DNA from: Bacteroidales bacterium
GTDB lineage: Bacteria; Bacteroidota; Bacteroidia; Bacteroidales; UBA932
NCBI GenBank assembly: GCA_016288775.1
Contig: JAEELG010000091.1
Span: 1 to 35,243 of the forward strand
DNA: 35,243 nucleotides
Direction: 5' to 3'
Shown here: positions 16,366 to 28,785 of the stretch, one piece after another
Layout of the letters: each line of letters starts with the position of its first letter
Numbering within the stretch: the stretch's first letter is position 1
Notes under the pieces: model-generated
Database searches by the model: none
What the model was told of the DNA's origin: nothing
Seen by the model: only the letters and a program-made list of their open reading frames with translations
Translations under genes and position numbers: made by a program

Positions 16366-16466
16366 GAAATCAACAACTATTCTAACCAACAATAATTAAC
16401 CTTCTAAAGGTATACACTACTAACTAACCGTTAAAGCCCGCTGTGAAGCGGGCTTTAGTCGTTTTG
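16366..16466 (+). ncRNA. Candidate small RNA of about 100 nt between trmD and the CPA2 gene
   Basis: Bounded by a full-consensus promoter and a strong hairpin terminator. The 5' half is G-free for about 40 nt (16367-16408) and so probably single stranded. A small hairpin (ACCTT, loop CTA, AAGGT at 16399-16411) and repeated CTAAC motifs precede the terminator stem. No ATG-initiated reading frame is present. The downstream antiporter gene has its own promoter after the terminator, so this is not simply its leader. It matches no RNA family I can name. Read-through products of trmD ending here are an alternative. Confidence 0.5.
16433..16456 (+). terminator. Intrinsic terminator hairpin
   Basis: Perfect 10-bp inverted repeat AAAGCCCGCT / AGCGGGCTTT with a 4-nt GTGA loop, followed by a T-rich run interrupted by a few other bases (16457-16469). 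It is the only clear intrinsic terminator seen in the window. It would end both the small RNA and any transcript reading through from trmD. Confidence 0.8.
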
Positions 16467-16498
16467 TTTGGCTAGTTACAAGGTTTTTGATATCTTTG
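16467..16498 (+). promoter_or_regulatory. Promoter of the CPA2-trpS-asnA operon
   Basis: TTTG (16467-16470), 20-nt spacer, TATCTTTG (16491-16498). The -33 element lies in the T-rich tail of the preceding terminator. Predicted +1 is 16505-16506, on or just before the second possible ATG. Confidence 0.65.
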
Positions 16499-16505
16499 CA
16501 TGACT

Positions 16506-20913
<4,408 letters not shown>

Positions 20914-22515
20914 TTACTCTTCCCAGCCGGGTTCAACAGGATACTGCGGACGCTTTGCGAGTGCATCGTAATCGTCCGCAGTCGTTATCTTGCTGCAACT
21001 GTACTTCCTGCCGGACTTGTCATACACCACTACCTTTACTTTTGCCGAAGGGTTCTTCAGGGTGTATTTGAACATGTGGTAGTTCTTCGAGCAATAATTT
21101 TTGCGCGTGCTGCCCTGACTGTGGCCACGACCGACGACGCCTACGTTGTATCCTATCGCCCACCAGTCCTTGCTGCCGTTGTACGGAGCTTCAAATTCTC
21201 CGCTCAGCGGCATCTTTTCCAGCTGTCCAGCCAGCTTGCCGTCTTCGTATACCTCAGAACGCCATCCTTCATCCCAGTTCCAAACGTTCACAAGCAGGCA
21301 GCCGCTGCCGTGTTCAAGTTTGAAGCGTTCGAAACTGCCGCCGAATTCGGAGTCGCCGCGATAGATGCGCATCTGGTAATCATCCTTGAAATTCTGGCCC
21401 TTGTAGATGTCGGAAACCACTTCGTTCCCTCGTATCTTCCACACCGCGTATCCGTTGGGAGCGCCGTCAGCGCAGTTCTTGCTCCACCACCAGCAGCCAG
21501 ACATAGCCCCGGCGACGAATTCACTGACTCCGTTGGGATAATGGATATGCTTTATGGTATGGGTGTGCCCGCTTACAATTCGGGCATGGCTCCTCTTGTC
21601 GAGCAGATCGTATATGCGGGCCACGTTGGGGCTGTTCTGCACTATTCCTTCGAAAGGAATGTGGACGCAGAGTATCACAAGCTTGTCTTCCGGAACCGCG
21701 GCAAGATCCTGTTCGAACCAGGCAAGCTGTTCGTCGGAAAAGTCGCCGTGGTATTTGCCGGGATAGCCGAAGGTCTCGAAGCAGACGTTGTTCATCGAGA
21801 CAATATGCACGTCTCCCCTGTTGAAAGAATAGTTCGCAGGCCCGAAATTGTCCTCGAAGATGCGGTCGCGACGCATGGAAATGGTCGGGCTGCCGTCTTC
21901 GACCGCCGCCAGCGGATATTCGAAGTCGTGATTGCCGACTGTCTGGAAAACAGGCATTCCAGCCTTGTCCGCCGACATCTCCTCACGTATCATGGGCAGG
22001 AGATAGTTGGTGTTGCGGTGCCCTTCGCTGTATGCAATGTCGCCAAGCGTCATGGCATAATCGGGGCCCTTGCATTTGCGAGCGTACGCTTTTACGTCAG
22101 CTATGCCCTCCTCGCGCAAGCGCCTGACGTGCCATACCCATTGGCACTGGGGATCAGCCAGAAGGAACAGGTTGAACTCCTTTTCCGGGCCGTTCTTCAA
22201 AGGTTTGAAGACAAAATCGTATGCCGGCCTGTCTTCGAGCTTTTTGAAGAAACACGGCAAACCCTGGCGGAGAGGAACCTCATAGGCCGCGGGAACACTG
22301 ACGAAAACATAGTATGCCGCCGGGATGCGTGGGAAGCAATACTTTCCTTCGGCATCAGTCCTGACTACAGTGAATCCGTCAGACACCACGACGCCTTCGA
22401 GCGGCTTGCCGGAAATGTCCGTTACCGTGCCCTGCACGAGCTTGGGCAAAGGCTTGCCGGCAAAGGCCGCAATTCCTATAGCAACACTCGCGATTACAAG
22501 TACTAATCTTTTCAT
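20914..22515 (-). CDS. Exported calcineurin-like metallophosphoesterase with N- and C-terminal accessory domains
   Basis: Product of 533 aa with a Sec signal peptide (cleavage near residues 18-20), predicted periplasmic. A carboxypeptidase-regulatory-like domain (about 25-105; VQGTVTDISGKPLEGVVVSD) precedes the phosphoesterase core. The core has ADPQ with Asp121, TLGD with Asp159, GNHD (194-197), CVHIPFEG and SGHTHT. The C-terminal domain (about 350-533) matches the style of the Metallophos_C module. The first motif has Gln where many relatives have His (DxH). It hydrolyses some phosphate ester; substrate unknown. Last gene of the epimerase-dehydrogenase-antiporter operon, starting directly after the antiporter stop (TAAATG). 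Confidence 0.88.
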   Translation of the reverse strand: MKRLVLVIASVAIGIAAFAGKPLPKLVQGTVTDISGKPLEGVVVSDGFTVVRTDAEGKYCFPRIPAAYYVFVSVPAAYEVPLRQGLPCFFKKLEDRPAYDFVFKPLKNGPEKEFNLFLLADPQCQWVWHVRRLREEGIADVKAYARKCKGPDYAMTLGDIAYSEGHRNTNYLLPMIREEMSADKAGMPVFQTVGNHDFEYPLAAVEDGSPTISMRRDRIFEDNFGPANYSFNRGDVHIVSMNNVCFETFGYPGKYHGDFSDEQLAWFEQDLAAVPEDKLVILCVHIPFEGIVQNSPNVARIYDLLDKRSHARIVSGHTHTIKHIHYPNGVSEFVAGAMSGCWWWSKNCADGAPNGYAVWKIRGNEVVSDIYKGQNFKDDYQMRIYRGDSEFGGSFERFKLEHGSGCLLVNVWNWDEGWRSEVYEDGKLAGQLEKMPLSGEFEAPYNGSKDWWAIGYNVGVVGRGHSQGSTRKNYCSKNYHMFKYTLKNPSAKVKVVVYDKSGRKYSCSKITTADDYDALAKRPQYPVEPGWEE

Positions 22516-23988
22516 TTATTGCTTATTATGAAAATCTTCTTCTGAATATCCGGTAGCCTTTGCCCTCCAGATTGTGAGTACCGTGAGAAGACCGATAATG
22601 GCGCACACGAAAATGGTGACGTAAGCGGCATTCCACCCGTAATGCTGGGCCACGAAGCCGAAGCCGAAGCCGGACACTATCGTGCTCAGATAACCGAAGA
22701 TACCGAGAATGCCGTTGGCGGTTGCGGAAGCGCGGTTGGTTGCATGCTGTGCGGCGCAGATTCCGAGAAGGGCCTGGGGACCGTAAATGCAGAATCCGAG
22801 CAGTGTGAACGGAATGAGCATAAGCCACCACGACGCGCTGGATGGAATCATCCAGAATGCCGCGATGCAGATTGCCACGCCTATCATGCACACGACACAG
22901 GTGTGATGGGCCTTGCTGTTGAAGATATGGTCGGTCGCCCATCCCCAGAACAGCATGCCAAGGTTGCCTCCGATAAGCTCGAACACCACGCAAAGGGTAG
23001 TTGCACTGGCCATCGTAAGTCCTTTGGATTCAGTCAGAAGCGTAGGGCCCCAGTCAAGGGCGGCAAAACGCACAACGTATACGAAGAAGTTCGTGATTGC
23101 GAGCGTCCAGATAATGCGGTTGCGATATACGTGCTTGTTCACGAACGCCTTGTGCTCGGCGGCTTCTTCGGGAGTGGTTACTATAGCCTTCTTCTTGCCG
23201 ACAACCTCGGGGAATCCGACATCCGACGGGGAGTCCTTCATGGTGAAGAACAGCCACACAGAGCCCAATACCGCCACCCCCGCGGGAATCAGGAAGCACC
23301 ATCGCCATGCCCCGAAGTGGGCGGCAAAGTTGGTGACCTTCTCCACGTTGGCAGGATCGGCCATGTCGAGATTGAGATTTGCCGAAATGGCGGCTACGGT
23401 CTCAGGATTGACGCTCATGTCGATTCCGAGGTGAGGCATCACCAGCCAGCCGCAGAGAGCCATTGCCAGGCCCGCTCCTATGGAATGGGACATGTTCCAG
23501 ATGCTCATCTTGGTAGCCAGCTCCTTGGGATGGATCCACTGCGTCAGTGTTTTGGTGCACGGCGGCACACCCATGCCCTGAAGGAAGCCGTTGACCATCC
23601 AGAGTATGCCCATCACATAAACGAGCACCGCTGAAATGGCTGCGAAGTCCCCTGACTTTCCGGCCAGGGCCACAATCCAGCCGGCAACGACGTCGCTGGT
23701 GCCGAAGAGGATGTTGACTATCGCGCAGAGCATGAGTCCCAGAGACATGACCTTCCTTGCGCTGTTGCGGTCGGTAATGATGCCGACGACGTAACGCGAG
23801 AGGCCGTATATGACGCCGTGAAGCGTCAGGAATATACCCAGCTGCGTCTTTGTGATTCCAAATTCGGCGCCCAGGCCGGGCATCGAAAACGAAAAGTTCT
23901 TTCTGACGAGATAGAACATGGCATAACCGATCATCGTGACGACGATGGTTCTCCACTGCCAGTATTTGAGCGATTTTGAGGTCTGCAT
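22516..23988 (-). CDS. Organophosphate:phosphate antiporter, GlpT/UhpT-type MFS transporter
   Basis: Product of 490 aa with about 12 membrane helices. Homology style is the OPA family of the major facilitator superfamily: YAMFYLVRKNFSFSMP in helix 1, GLSRYVVGIITDR in the loop 2-3, and the family-like FLQGMGVPPCTKTLTQWIHPKE. OPA members exchange glycerol-3-phosphate, hexose phosphates or similar for Pi. Arg29 in the first segment corresponds to one of the phosphate-binding arginines of GlpT. A Pro/Glu-rich cytoplasmic loop lies near residue 250. It sits 6 nt after the dehydrogenase gene and abuts the phosphoesterase gene. The actual substrate is unknown; the neighbours suggest a polyol or ketose phosphate. 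Confidence 0.9.
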   Translation of the reverse strand: MQTSKSLKYWQWRTIVVTMIGYAMFYLVRKNFSFSMPGLGAEFGITKTQLGIFLTLHGVIYGLSRYVVGIITDRNSARKVMSLGLMLCAIVNILFGTSDVVAGWIVALAGKSGDFAAISAVLVYVMGILWMVNGFLQGMGVPPCTKTLTQWIHPKELATKMSIWNMSHSIGAGLAMALCGWLVMPHLGIDMSVNPETVAAISANLNLDMADPANVEKVTNFAAHFGAWRWCFLIPAGVAVLGSVWLFFTMKDSPSDVGFPEVVGKKKAIVTTPEEAAEHKAFVNKHVYRNRIIWTLAITNFFVYVVRFAALDWGPTLLTESKGLTMASATTLCVVFELIGGNLGMLFWGWATDHIFNSKAHHTCVVCMIGVAICIAAFWMIPSSASWWLMLIPFTLLGFCIYGPQALLGICAAQHATNRASATANGILGIFGYLSTIVSGFGFGFVAQHYGWNAAYVTIFVCAIIGLLTVLTIWRAKATGYSEEDFHNKQ

Positions 23989-23994
23989 AACCGT

Positions 23995-25338
23995 TTATTT
24001 GACTTCCCATATGCCACCTTTGCCGAAGAGCCTTTCGGTCAGCTCCGGCATGAGGCCGAGGCGGTAAACAATATCTATATTGGTGAAACGGCTGCGCATG
24101 TACGGTATATAGGAGAAGGTCTTGCGCATCCTCGCCCTGTCGACGCAGATCATTTCCGGTTCGTAAGGAGCTCCTACCAGCTTCAGGTCTTCATATACCT
24201 CATCGAAGGGGATAATCTGGGCGCGTATCTTTTCCTTGAGCTCTGGCCAGGCGGCTTTCAGTGCCTCCAGCTGCTTCCGGAGCCCTTCCCTGTCCACATA
24301 CTTGCCCCTGGTTTCCTCAAGCCCGCGGGCAAGGTGGCCGGGCTTGCCTGCGAAGACCTCGCGGATCTCCGCTTCGGTGTCTTCCCAGCTTTTCCATGCT
24401 GCGACGCATTTGTCCACATCGAGTTTGGTCAAATCCTTCTCGAGCAGGAATTCGAGGGAGGCGGTGCTGGCAAGGGTGCCGATTCCGACCTTGAAGCCAT
24501 GGGAAACGTGCTTTCCGTTGGGATAGGCAAGATTTTCCATGTCCCAGCAGTGCGAGAACTGGTGTTCGGTACCGGAGGCGGGGCGGCTGCTGTGGATAGC
24601 CTGCATGGCGAAACCGCTCATCAAGAGGCCCTCGGAAAGCTTTTCTGTCATTTCCACGTCACCAGCATGAACGGCGGCAGGCGCGCTGAGAGACTCACGA
24701 AGACCATCCTGGACGAGGTCCCACCCGAAAGGATCGATGGCCTCTGCGCCTACAGCATCGGCAAGCATCCAGTCTGCGCCTGCGGGGATCTTCGCAATGA
24801 GGTCGGCATATCCGGACGCTGCCAGCTCCTTGGGAGCGGCGGCGGCGATAACCGGATCCATCACGAACCCGTAAGGGGCAGGGCAACTGAAGGTCTGCTT
24901 GTTGCCGTCCTTGGTTATGGATGCGCCATAGGCAGTATAACCGTCCATTGATGCGGCTGTCCCTACGCACATGTATCTACGCCCGAGAATATGGGAGGTA
25001 TACTTGGTCAAGTCGTTTATGACACCGGAGCCGACTGCAATTGCCACTGCGTCAATCGGGGAAAGGCGTTCTTTAAGCTGTTCGACGAACTTCCACTCCG
25101 CATACAGGTCGGGGTCATCAAAGACGAAGGAATCAAAATGAGGAACGGAAGCATCTTCAAGAGACTTAAGCACCGCTTTACCTGCGACCTCCCAAGTATT
25201 TGTATCAGCGATGATTATCGCCGTCTTGCCAGGGAATAGCTTCTGAAACATCTCCGCTGTTCTTGACACCACACCGGGACCTATGAAAAGGTCTTTGGTG
25301 TCCGTAGTGCGCTGAAGGGCGCTCTCAATCTTGTTCAT
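23995..25338 (-). CDS. AraM/glycerol-1-phosphate dehydrogenase-like polyol-phosphate dehydrogenase
   Basis: Product of 447 aa, iron-containing alcohol dehydrogenase superfamily, closest in style to B. subtilis AraM (G1P dehydrogenase). The nucleotide-binding loop is AVGSGVINDLTKY (101-113). Likely metal ligands are Asp179 in SGYADLIAK, His259 in GTEHQFSH and His280 in VSHGFKVG. The motif HSSRPASGTEH is near-diagnostic for the AraM group. It carries about 50 extra C-terminal residues compared with AraM. The ATG overlaps the epimerase TGA (ATGA). It would oxidise a polyol phosphate to a ketose phosphate with NAD(P). Glycerol-1-phosphate is the known family substrate, but the epimerase partner suggests a longer chain. 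Confidence 0.85.
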   Translation of the reverse strand: MNKIESALQRTTDTKDLFIGPGVVSRTAEMFQKLFPGKTAIIIADTNTWEVAGKAVLKSLEDASVPHFDSFVFDDPDLYAEWKFVEQLKERLSPIDAVAIAVGSGVINDLTKYTSHILGRRYMCVGTAASMDGYTAYGASITKDGNKQTFSCPAPYGFVMDPVIAAAAPKELAASGYADLIAKIPAGADWMLADAVGAEAIDPFGWDLVQDGLRESLSAPAAVHAGDVEMTEKLSEGLLMSGFAMQAIHSSRPASGTEHQFSHCWDMENLAYPNGKHVSHGFKVGIGTLASTASLEFLLEKDLTKLDVDKCVAAWKSWEDTEAEIREVFAGKPGHLARGLEETRGKYVDREGLRKQLEALKAAWPELKEKIRAQIIPFDEVYEDLKLVGAPYEPEMICVDRARMRKTFSYIPYMRSRFTNIDIVYRLGLMPELTERLFGKGGIWEVK

Positions 25339-26006
25339 ATCGAAATCGCTTTTCTGAATGTGGGTATTGTATCTTTCAAATCCATGCCTTTACGGTAGAT
25401 GCCGGCCGTACCGCCGACGAATATCTGAGCGCCCATTCCAGCCATCAGGGCGGCGCGTTCGGCGCTCACGCTGCCGTCTACGCTGATCATTACGTCCTGA
25501 AGCCCTCTGGCATCCAGCCACTCGCGCGCAAGCCGGACCTTGTCCATAATGCCCTCCACCATCTTGGCCCCGGCATATCCGGGATGCACAAGCATAAGGG
25601 TAATGGTGTCAAAAAGCCCCAAATGAGGCTCCAATGCATCAATTGGGGTCTCAGGATTGACCGCCAGGCCGAAACGGCAGCCACAGGCTCGCACGGAAGC
25701 GCTAAGATCCCGGAAACTGCGGTCAAGCTCAACATGGACGGTCAGACAGTCCCCCGGACGAAGTTCAAAACGCTCCATTACCAATTCCGGATCGGTTACC
25801 ATCAAATGAATGTCGAGAGGCATATCGGTGCGGGCATGCATGGCCTTTATGAAATCGGGGCCGAAAGTAAGATTAGGGACGAAATGGGCATCCATCACGT
25901 CAACATGCAGCCAATCTACGCCATATTGCTTCAAGAGGTCGATGTCAGCTCCGAGATTCATGAGGTCGGAGCACATCACAGAGACAGAAATATACCTGTT
26001 TTTCAT
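25335..26006 (-). CDS. Ribulose-phosphate/allulose-6-phosphate 3-epimerase family, AlsE-like
   Basis: Product of 223 aa, TIM-barrel ketose-phosphate 3-epimerase. Active-site residues are His34 and Asp36 (HVDVMD), His67 (DIHLMV) and Asp177 (SVDGS). The N-terminal SVMCSDLM, VDGS instead of VDGG, and VGGTAGIY look closer to E. coli AlsE than to housekeeping Rpe, as far as I can compare from memory. First gene of a four-gene operon with an AraM-like dehydrogenase, an OPA antiporter and a phosphoesterase. ATG 26006 was chosen: an in-frame TTG at 26015 lies in the -7 promoter element, and the element's G is exactly 7 nt before this ATG, so a leaderless message is predicted. A normal Rpe role cannot be excluded. 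Confidence 0.85.
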   Translation of the reverse strand: MKNRYISVSVMCSDLMNLGADIDLLKQYGVDWLHVDVMDAHFVPNLTFGPDFIKAMHARTDMPLDIHLMVTDPELVMERFELRPGDCLTVHVELDRSFRDLSASVRACGCRFGLAVNPETPIDALEPHLGLFDTITLMLVHPGYAGAKMVEGIMDKVRLAREWLDARGLQDVMISVDGSVSAERAALMAGMGAQIFVGGTAGIYRKGMDLKDTIPTFRKAISI

Positions 26007-26012
26007 ATCGAA

Positions 26013-26043
26013 CAAATATAGCGATTTTCGCGCTCATTATCAA
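26013..26043 (-). promoter_or_regulatory. Promoter of the epimerase operon, predicted leaderless
   Basis: Minus strand TTG (26043-26041), 20-nt spacer, TATATTTG (26020-26013). Consensus is matched at all fixed positions. The +1 predicted 7 nt after the G coincides with the A of the ATG at 26006. Confidence 0.68.
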
Positions 26044-26118
26044 TAGTAGCGACCGCGCAAAATCACTGGCATGTATCGGCTGTCGGCACCGAATAATGCC
26101 CCAAAACGCCCAAATCCC

Positions 26119-26142
26119 ACCTATAACAAAAATGTTATAGGT
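26119..26142. repeat. 9-bp inverted repeat in a divergent intergenic region
   Basis: ACCTATAAC and GTTATAGGT, separated by AAAAAT. It lies in the 257-nt gap between the epimerase operon and the metallopeptidase gene, about 76 nt upstream of the epimerase -33 element and 94 nt upstream of the other -7 element. No T-run suited to termination follows on either strand, so an operator is more likely than a terminator. The rest of the gap is AT-rich with no convincing gene. Confidence 0.5.
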
Positions 26143-26235
26143 ATTAACATAGTTGTTTTATCCATTATTAAACATTGCATTACAATGAAAGCAGATTTTT
26201 TATGAGCACCCTGGGTATTATTTAGCCTTTTTTTG

Positions 26236-26243
26236 TAAATTTG
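26236..26243 (+). promoter_or_regulatory. -7 element of the metallopeptidase gene
   Basis: TAAATTTG matches the consensus exactly and lies 21 nt before the ATG. No good -33 element is seen, which would suit an activator-dependent promoter. Confidence 0.45.
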
Positions 26244-26263
26244 TATATATAAAATCCATTGAT

Positions 26264-27121
26264 ATGAACCTTGAAGGAAGAAGACAGAGTACCAACGTCG
26301 ACGATCGTCGCGGGCGCTCGGTGTCCAAGGCCGGAGGCCTGGGCTTGGGAGGAATCATTCTTGCCGGTATCCTTTATCTGGTATTCGGCATCAATCCCAC
26401 CGAAATCATTGAACAGACAGGAGCGATCGGGGGCACCCAGGTCGAAACCGATTACACTCCAAGCGCAGAGGAGGAAGCCCTTGCGGTCTTCAGCAAGCAG
26501 ATTCTCGCAGGCACTGAAGATGTATGGACAAAGATATTCAAAGCCAACGGCCTGACCTACGAACCTCCCCGTCTCGTACTCTACAATGACTACGTACAGA
26601 CGTCTACAGGCACTGCTTCGGCCTCTACAGGTCCCTTCTACAGCAGCGCCGATCAGACCGTCTATCTGGACCTTTCGTTCTTCACTTCAATGAAAAAACA
26701 GATCGGTGCCGACGGCGATTTTGCATACGCTTACGTTATCGCACATGAGGTCGGCCATCATGTGCAGTACCTGCTGGGCACCTTGCAGGACGCCCACAAC
26801 CAGATGCGGGGTAAGAGTGAAAAGGAGTCAAATAAAATAAGCGTCAGGCTTGAGTTGCAGGCCGACTTCTACGCAGGTGTCTGGGCGCATCATGACAACA
26901 AGATGTTCTCGTCCCTTGAAGAAGGAGATCTTGAGGAAGGCCTTACGGTTGCATCAAAGATCGGCGACGATTACCTGCAGAGAAAGGCATACGGCTATAC
27001 AGTGCCCGACGCCTTCAATCACGGAACTTCCGAGCAGCGCGCCCGCTGGCTCAAAAAAGGATTCCAGACCGGGAATCCTGCCCAGGGCGACACCTTCTCA
27101 ATTTCATATAACCAGCTGTAA
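26264..27121 (+). CDS. ypfJ: YpfJ-family neutral zinc metallopeptidase, membrane anchored
   Basis: Product of 285 aa, the normal size for this family (PF04228). A basic N-terminus (RRQSTNVDDRRGR) precedes one membrane helix (about 25-43). The zinc motif is HEVGHH, His161-Glu162 and His165; the downstream ELQADFYAGVWAHH supplies the third ligand region. The C-terminal HGTSEQRARWLKKGF is typical. Orientation is probably N-in with the catalytic domain in the periplasm. Physiological substrate unknown. Two bases separate it from the next gene. Confidence 0.92.
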   Translation: MNLEGRRQSTNVDDRRGRSVSKAGGLGLGGIILAGILYLVFGINPTEIIEQTGAIGGTQVETDYTPSAEEEALAVFSKQILAGTEDVWTKIFKANGLTYEPPRLVLYNDYVQTSTGTASASTGPFYSSADQTVYLDLSFFTSMKKQIGADGDFAYAYVIAHEVGHHVQYLLGTLQDAHNQMRGKSEKESNKISVRLELQADFYAGVWAHHDNKMFSSLEEGDLEEGLTVASKIGDDYLQRKAYGYTVPDAFNHGTSEQRARWLKKGFQTGNPAQGDTFSISYNQL

Positions 27122-27123
27122 GG

Positions 27124-27570
27124 ATGCGCTACGAAATCAAGTTCCCCCTCCCTCCCGCGTGGACTTCGGAGGAAGACACTTACGAAGAGGTTGACGGTGC
27201 GCTCATTACCCACATGGAGTGCCTTCTCCCCCGCCCCGGCAGCGACGCCGACGAGGCCCAGATAAACCTCTATGTAGGAGATATGCCCGCAGACACGACC
27301 GCCGAAGACGAAGCATATGCAAATTATGCCGAAATCATCGGCTGGGACGATGACGACGACGAAGACACCATTGCGGAATGGCGCTTCCAGGGAAAGAAAG
27401 CCTATGGATTCTCCGGCGAATGCGAAGACGGAAGCATCATGCTCGTGATGTGCATGGAGGTAGTCCGCAAGGGCCTGCTCATTTTGAGCATCGTAGCCGA
27501 CAATGACGAGGAAGTGTCAAAGTGGGCACAGTACGTCGAAGCAAATCTTAAAGTAAAGTCCTTCGCTTAG
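27124..27570 (+). CDS. Acidic hypothetical protein
   Basis: Product of 148 aa, cytoplasmic, strongly acidic, with a run of five Asp (WDDDDDED, near residues 74-81). It looks like one alpha/beta domain: MRYEIKFPLPPAWT, then strands such as AQINLYVGDMP, WRFQGKKAYGF, IMLVMCMEVVRKGLLILSIV and a final helix. No family was recognised. It starts two bases after the metallopeptidase stop and would be co-translated. Its stop TAG overlaps the facing SEC-C gene stop in TTAG. The reading frame has codon use like its neighbours, so it is real; the function is unknown. Confidence 0.75.
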   Translation: MRYEIKFPLPPAWTSEEDTYEEVDGALITHMECLLPRPGSDADEAQINLYVGDMPADTTAEDEAYANYAEIIGWDDDDDEDTIAEWRFQGKKAYGFSGECEDGSIMLVMCMEVVRKGLLILSIVADNDEEVSKWAQYVEANLKVKSFA

Positions 27571-28748
27571 CTGCAATAACGCCCGTGACAGAAACGATAT
27601 GACAGGCCGCTCCCGCAAGGGCACGGCTCGTCGGGCGTTACAGGGTGAACCTTGCCTACCTTCTCGAAAAAGCGCATGAGTTCCTCGCTCTCCTTCTCGC
27701 TCATTACCGGACCATACAGCGCCTCGAGCTGATCCTCGGTTACTTCGTAGGCCATCAGGCCGCCGCCCTTCGCACTGTGGCCCTTGAGATTCCATTTCGG
27801 CACCGAATTGGCGTATTCGATAATAACCCTCACATATTCAGAGAATTGCCCGAAGGATTCCAGTTCGTCCGAAACTTGCGTGACAACGGACAGCAACATC
27901 TCCATGTTCTTCCTGTCGGGCTCAAACTGGGAGTTAAGCCATACGGTATGGGCGGCAGCATGTAGGGCCTCCCCTTCATATCCTATAGCCGAAAGGACGT
28001 CAAGGAGTGCATGGCCTTCTGCAGAACCAGCTCCGGCCCAGCAGAACGGGGAATGCTCACCGCAGCGCTCAGCCTCCTCGGGGGTATGCCTTAGATAATG
28101 ACGCACCTGCTTGTAGCTGACCCGACGTACGCGGAGCAGTTCTTCGTAATTCTCTACGAAAGGCGACACAAGATAAGTCTCGCCCTTGTACTCCTCCTGA
28201 TAAAGCATGAGCGCAGGATGTCCGGCCACGCTGCGGGCCAGTTCATGAATCTGTTCAAGCCCATCCACCTCGGAGAACACGCAGTCGACGAATGTGCGCA
28301 GCGGCACGATTCCGTAAATATTTACTACACCGAGAATTATCCTCTCTAACTTAAATGAACCATCCAGCTCCTTACGGGCTATTACCTCATTGATATGCCC
28401 CGCTATCAGATCGTAGAAAGGCTCCGGAATGCTCAGCCGTACATATCCTTCGACATCGGACTCCGTGCGCGTGACGAAATGGAGCACCTCCACTACCAGG
28501 GGATAATCCGACGGAATCAGTTCGACTTCGTTCCCCGGACCGGCGTTGCATATTCTCTGCAGCATCCTCAAGTCCTGCTCCATAAGTTTGTCCAGCCAGA
28601 CCTCGGGCGCAGAAAGATACGCCGCAAGCAACTGCACCAGATTCTGCTTGCTGCCCCTTTTGCGTGGCAGTTCGTTGAAATAATCCAGTGCGGCCTCGAT
28701 TTCCTCCCTGGGACGGGAGTTGAGTATGTCGGCTATCGAGTAAAGCAT
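27567..28748 (-). CDS. SEC-C motif protein of unknown function
   Basis: Product of 393 aa, predicted soluble and mostly helical. The C-terminus carries a SEC-C metal-binding motif, CPCGSGLSYRFCHGRYC, like the zinc finger at the end of SecA. The remaining 370 residues belong to no family I recognise; they contain leucine-rich helices (MLQRICNAG, LERIILGVVNIYGIVPLRTF). ATG 28748 was chosen: it lies 6 nt after a -7 element, while a longer frame would start inside the promoter and the trmO gene. It has its own promoter, so it is not simply the tail of the trmO operon. SEC-C domains often mediate binding to ribosomes or SecB in SecA-like proteins; here that is only an analogy. Confidence 0.78.
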   Translation of the reverse strand: MLYSIADILNSRPREEIEAALDYFNELPRKRGSKQNLVQLLAAYLSAPEVWLDKLMEQDLRMLQRICNAGPGNEVELIPSDYPLVVEVLHFVTRTESDVEGYVRLSIPEPFYDLIAGHINEVIARKELDGSFKLERIILGVVNIYGIVPLRTFVDCVFSEVDGLEQIHELARSVAGHPALMLYQEEYKGETYLVSPFVENYEELLRVRRVSYKQVRHYLRHTPEEAERCGEHSPFCWAGAGSAEGHALLDVLSAIGYEGEALHAAAHTVWLNSQFEPDRKNMEMLLSVVTQVSDELESFGQFSEYVRVIIEYANSVPKWNLKGHSAKGGGLMAYEVTEDQLEALYGPVMSEKESEELMRFFEKVGKVHPVTPDEPCPCGSGLSYRFCHGRYCS

Positions 28749-28753
28749 GCGGG

Positions 28754-28785
28754 CAAAATTAACACTTTTCGAGTGAATGCACAAA
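28754..28785 (-). promoter_or_regulatory. Promoter of the SEC-C gene, inside the end of trmO
   Basis: Minus strand TTTG (28785-28782), 20-nt spacer, TAATTTTG (28761-28754). The G is 6 nt from the ATG, so a leaderless message is predicted. Most of the promoter lies within the last codons of trmO. Confidence 0.65.

Noticed and set aside
16363..16395. A 10-codon GTG-initiated frame at the start of the candidate small RNA
   Set aside because: The GTG lies at or before the predicted +1 and the frame is too short to judge; a leader peptide is not supported.
21076..22506. A 476-codon plus-strand frame
   Set aside because: It is opposite the metallophosphoesterase, which has all family motifs and a signal peptide.
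26071..26205. A 44-codon frame with ATG in the gap before the metallopeptidase gene
   Set aside because: It has no promoter at a sensible distance, spans the inverted repeat, and has a composition unlike the neighbouring genes. Chance is more likely.
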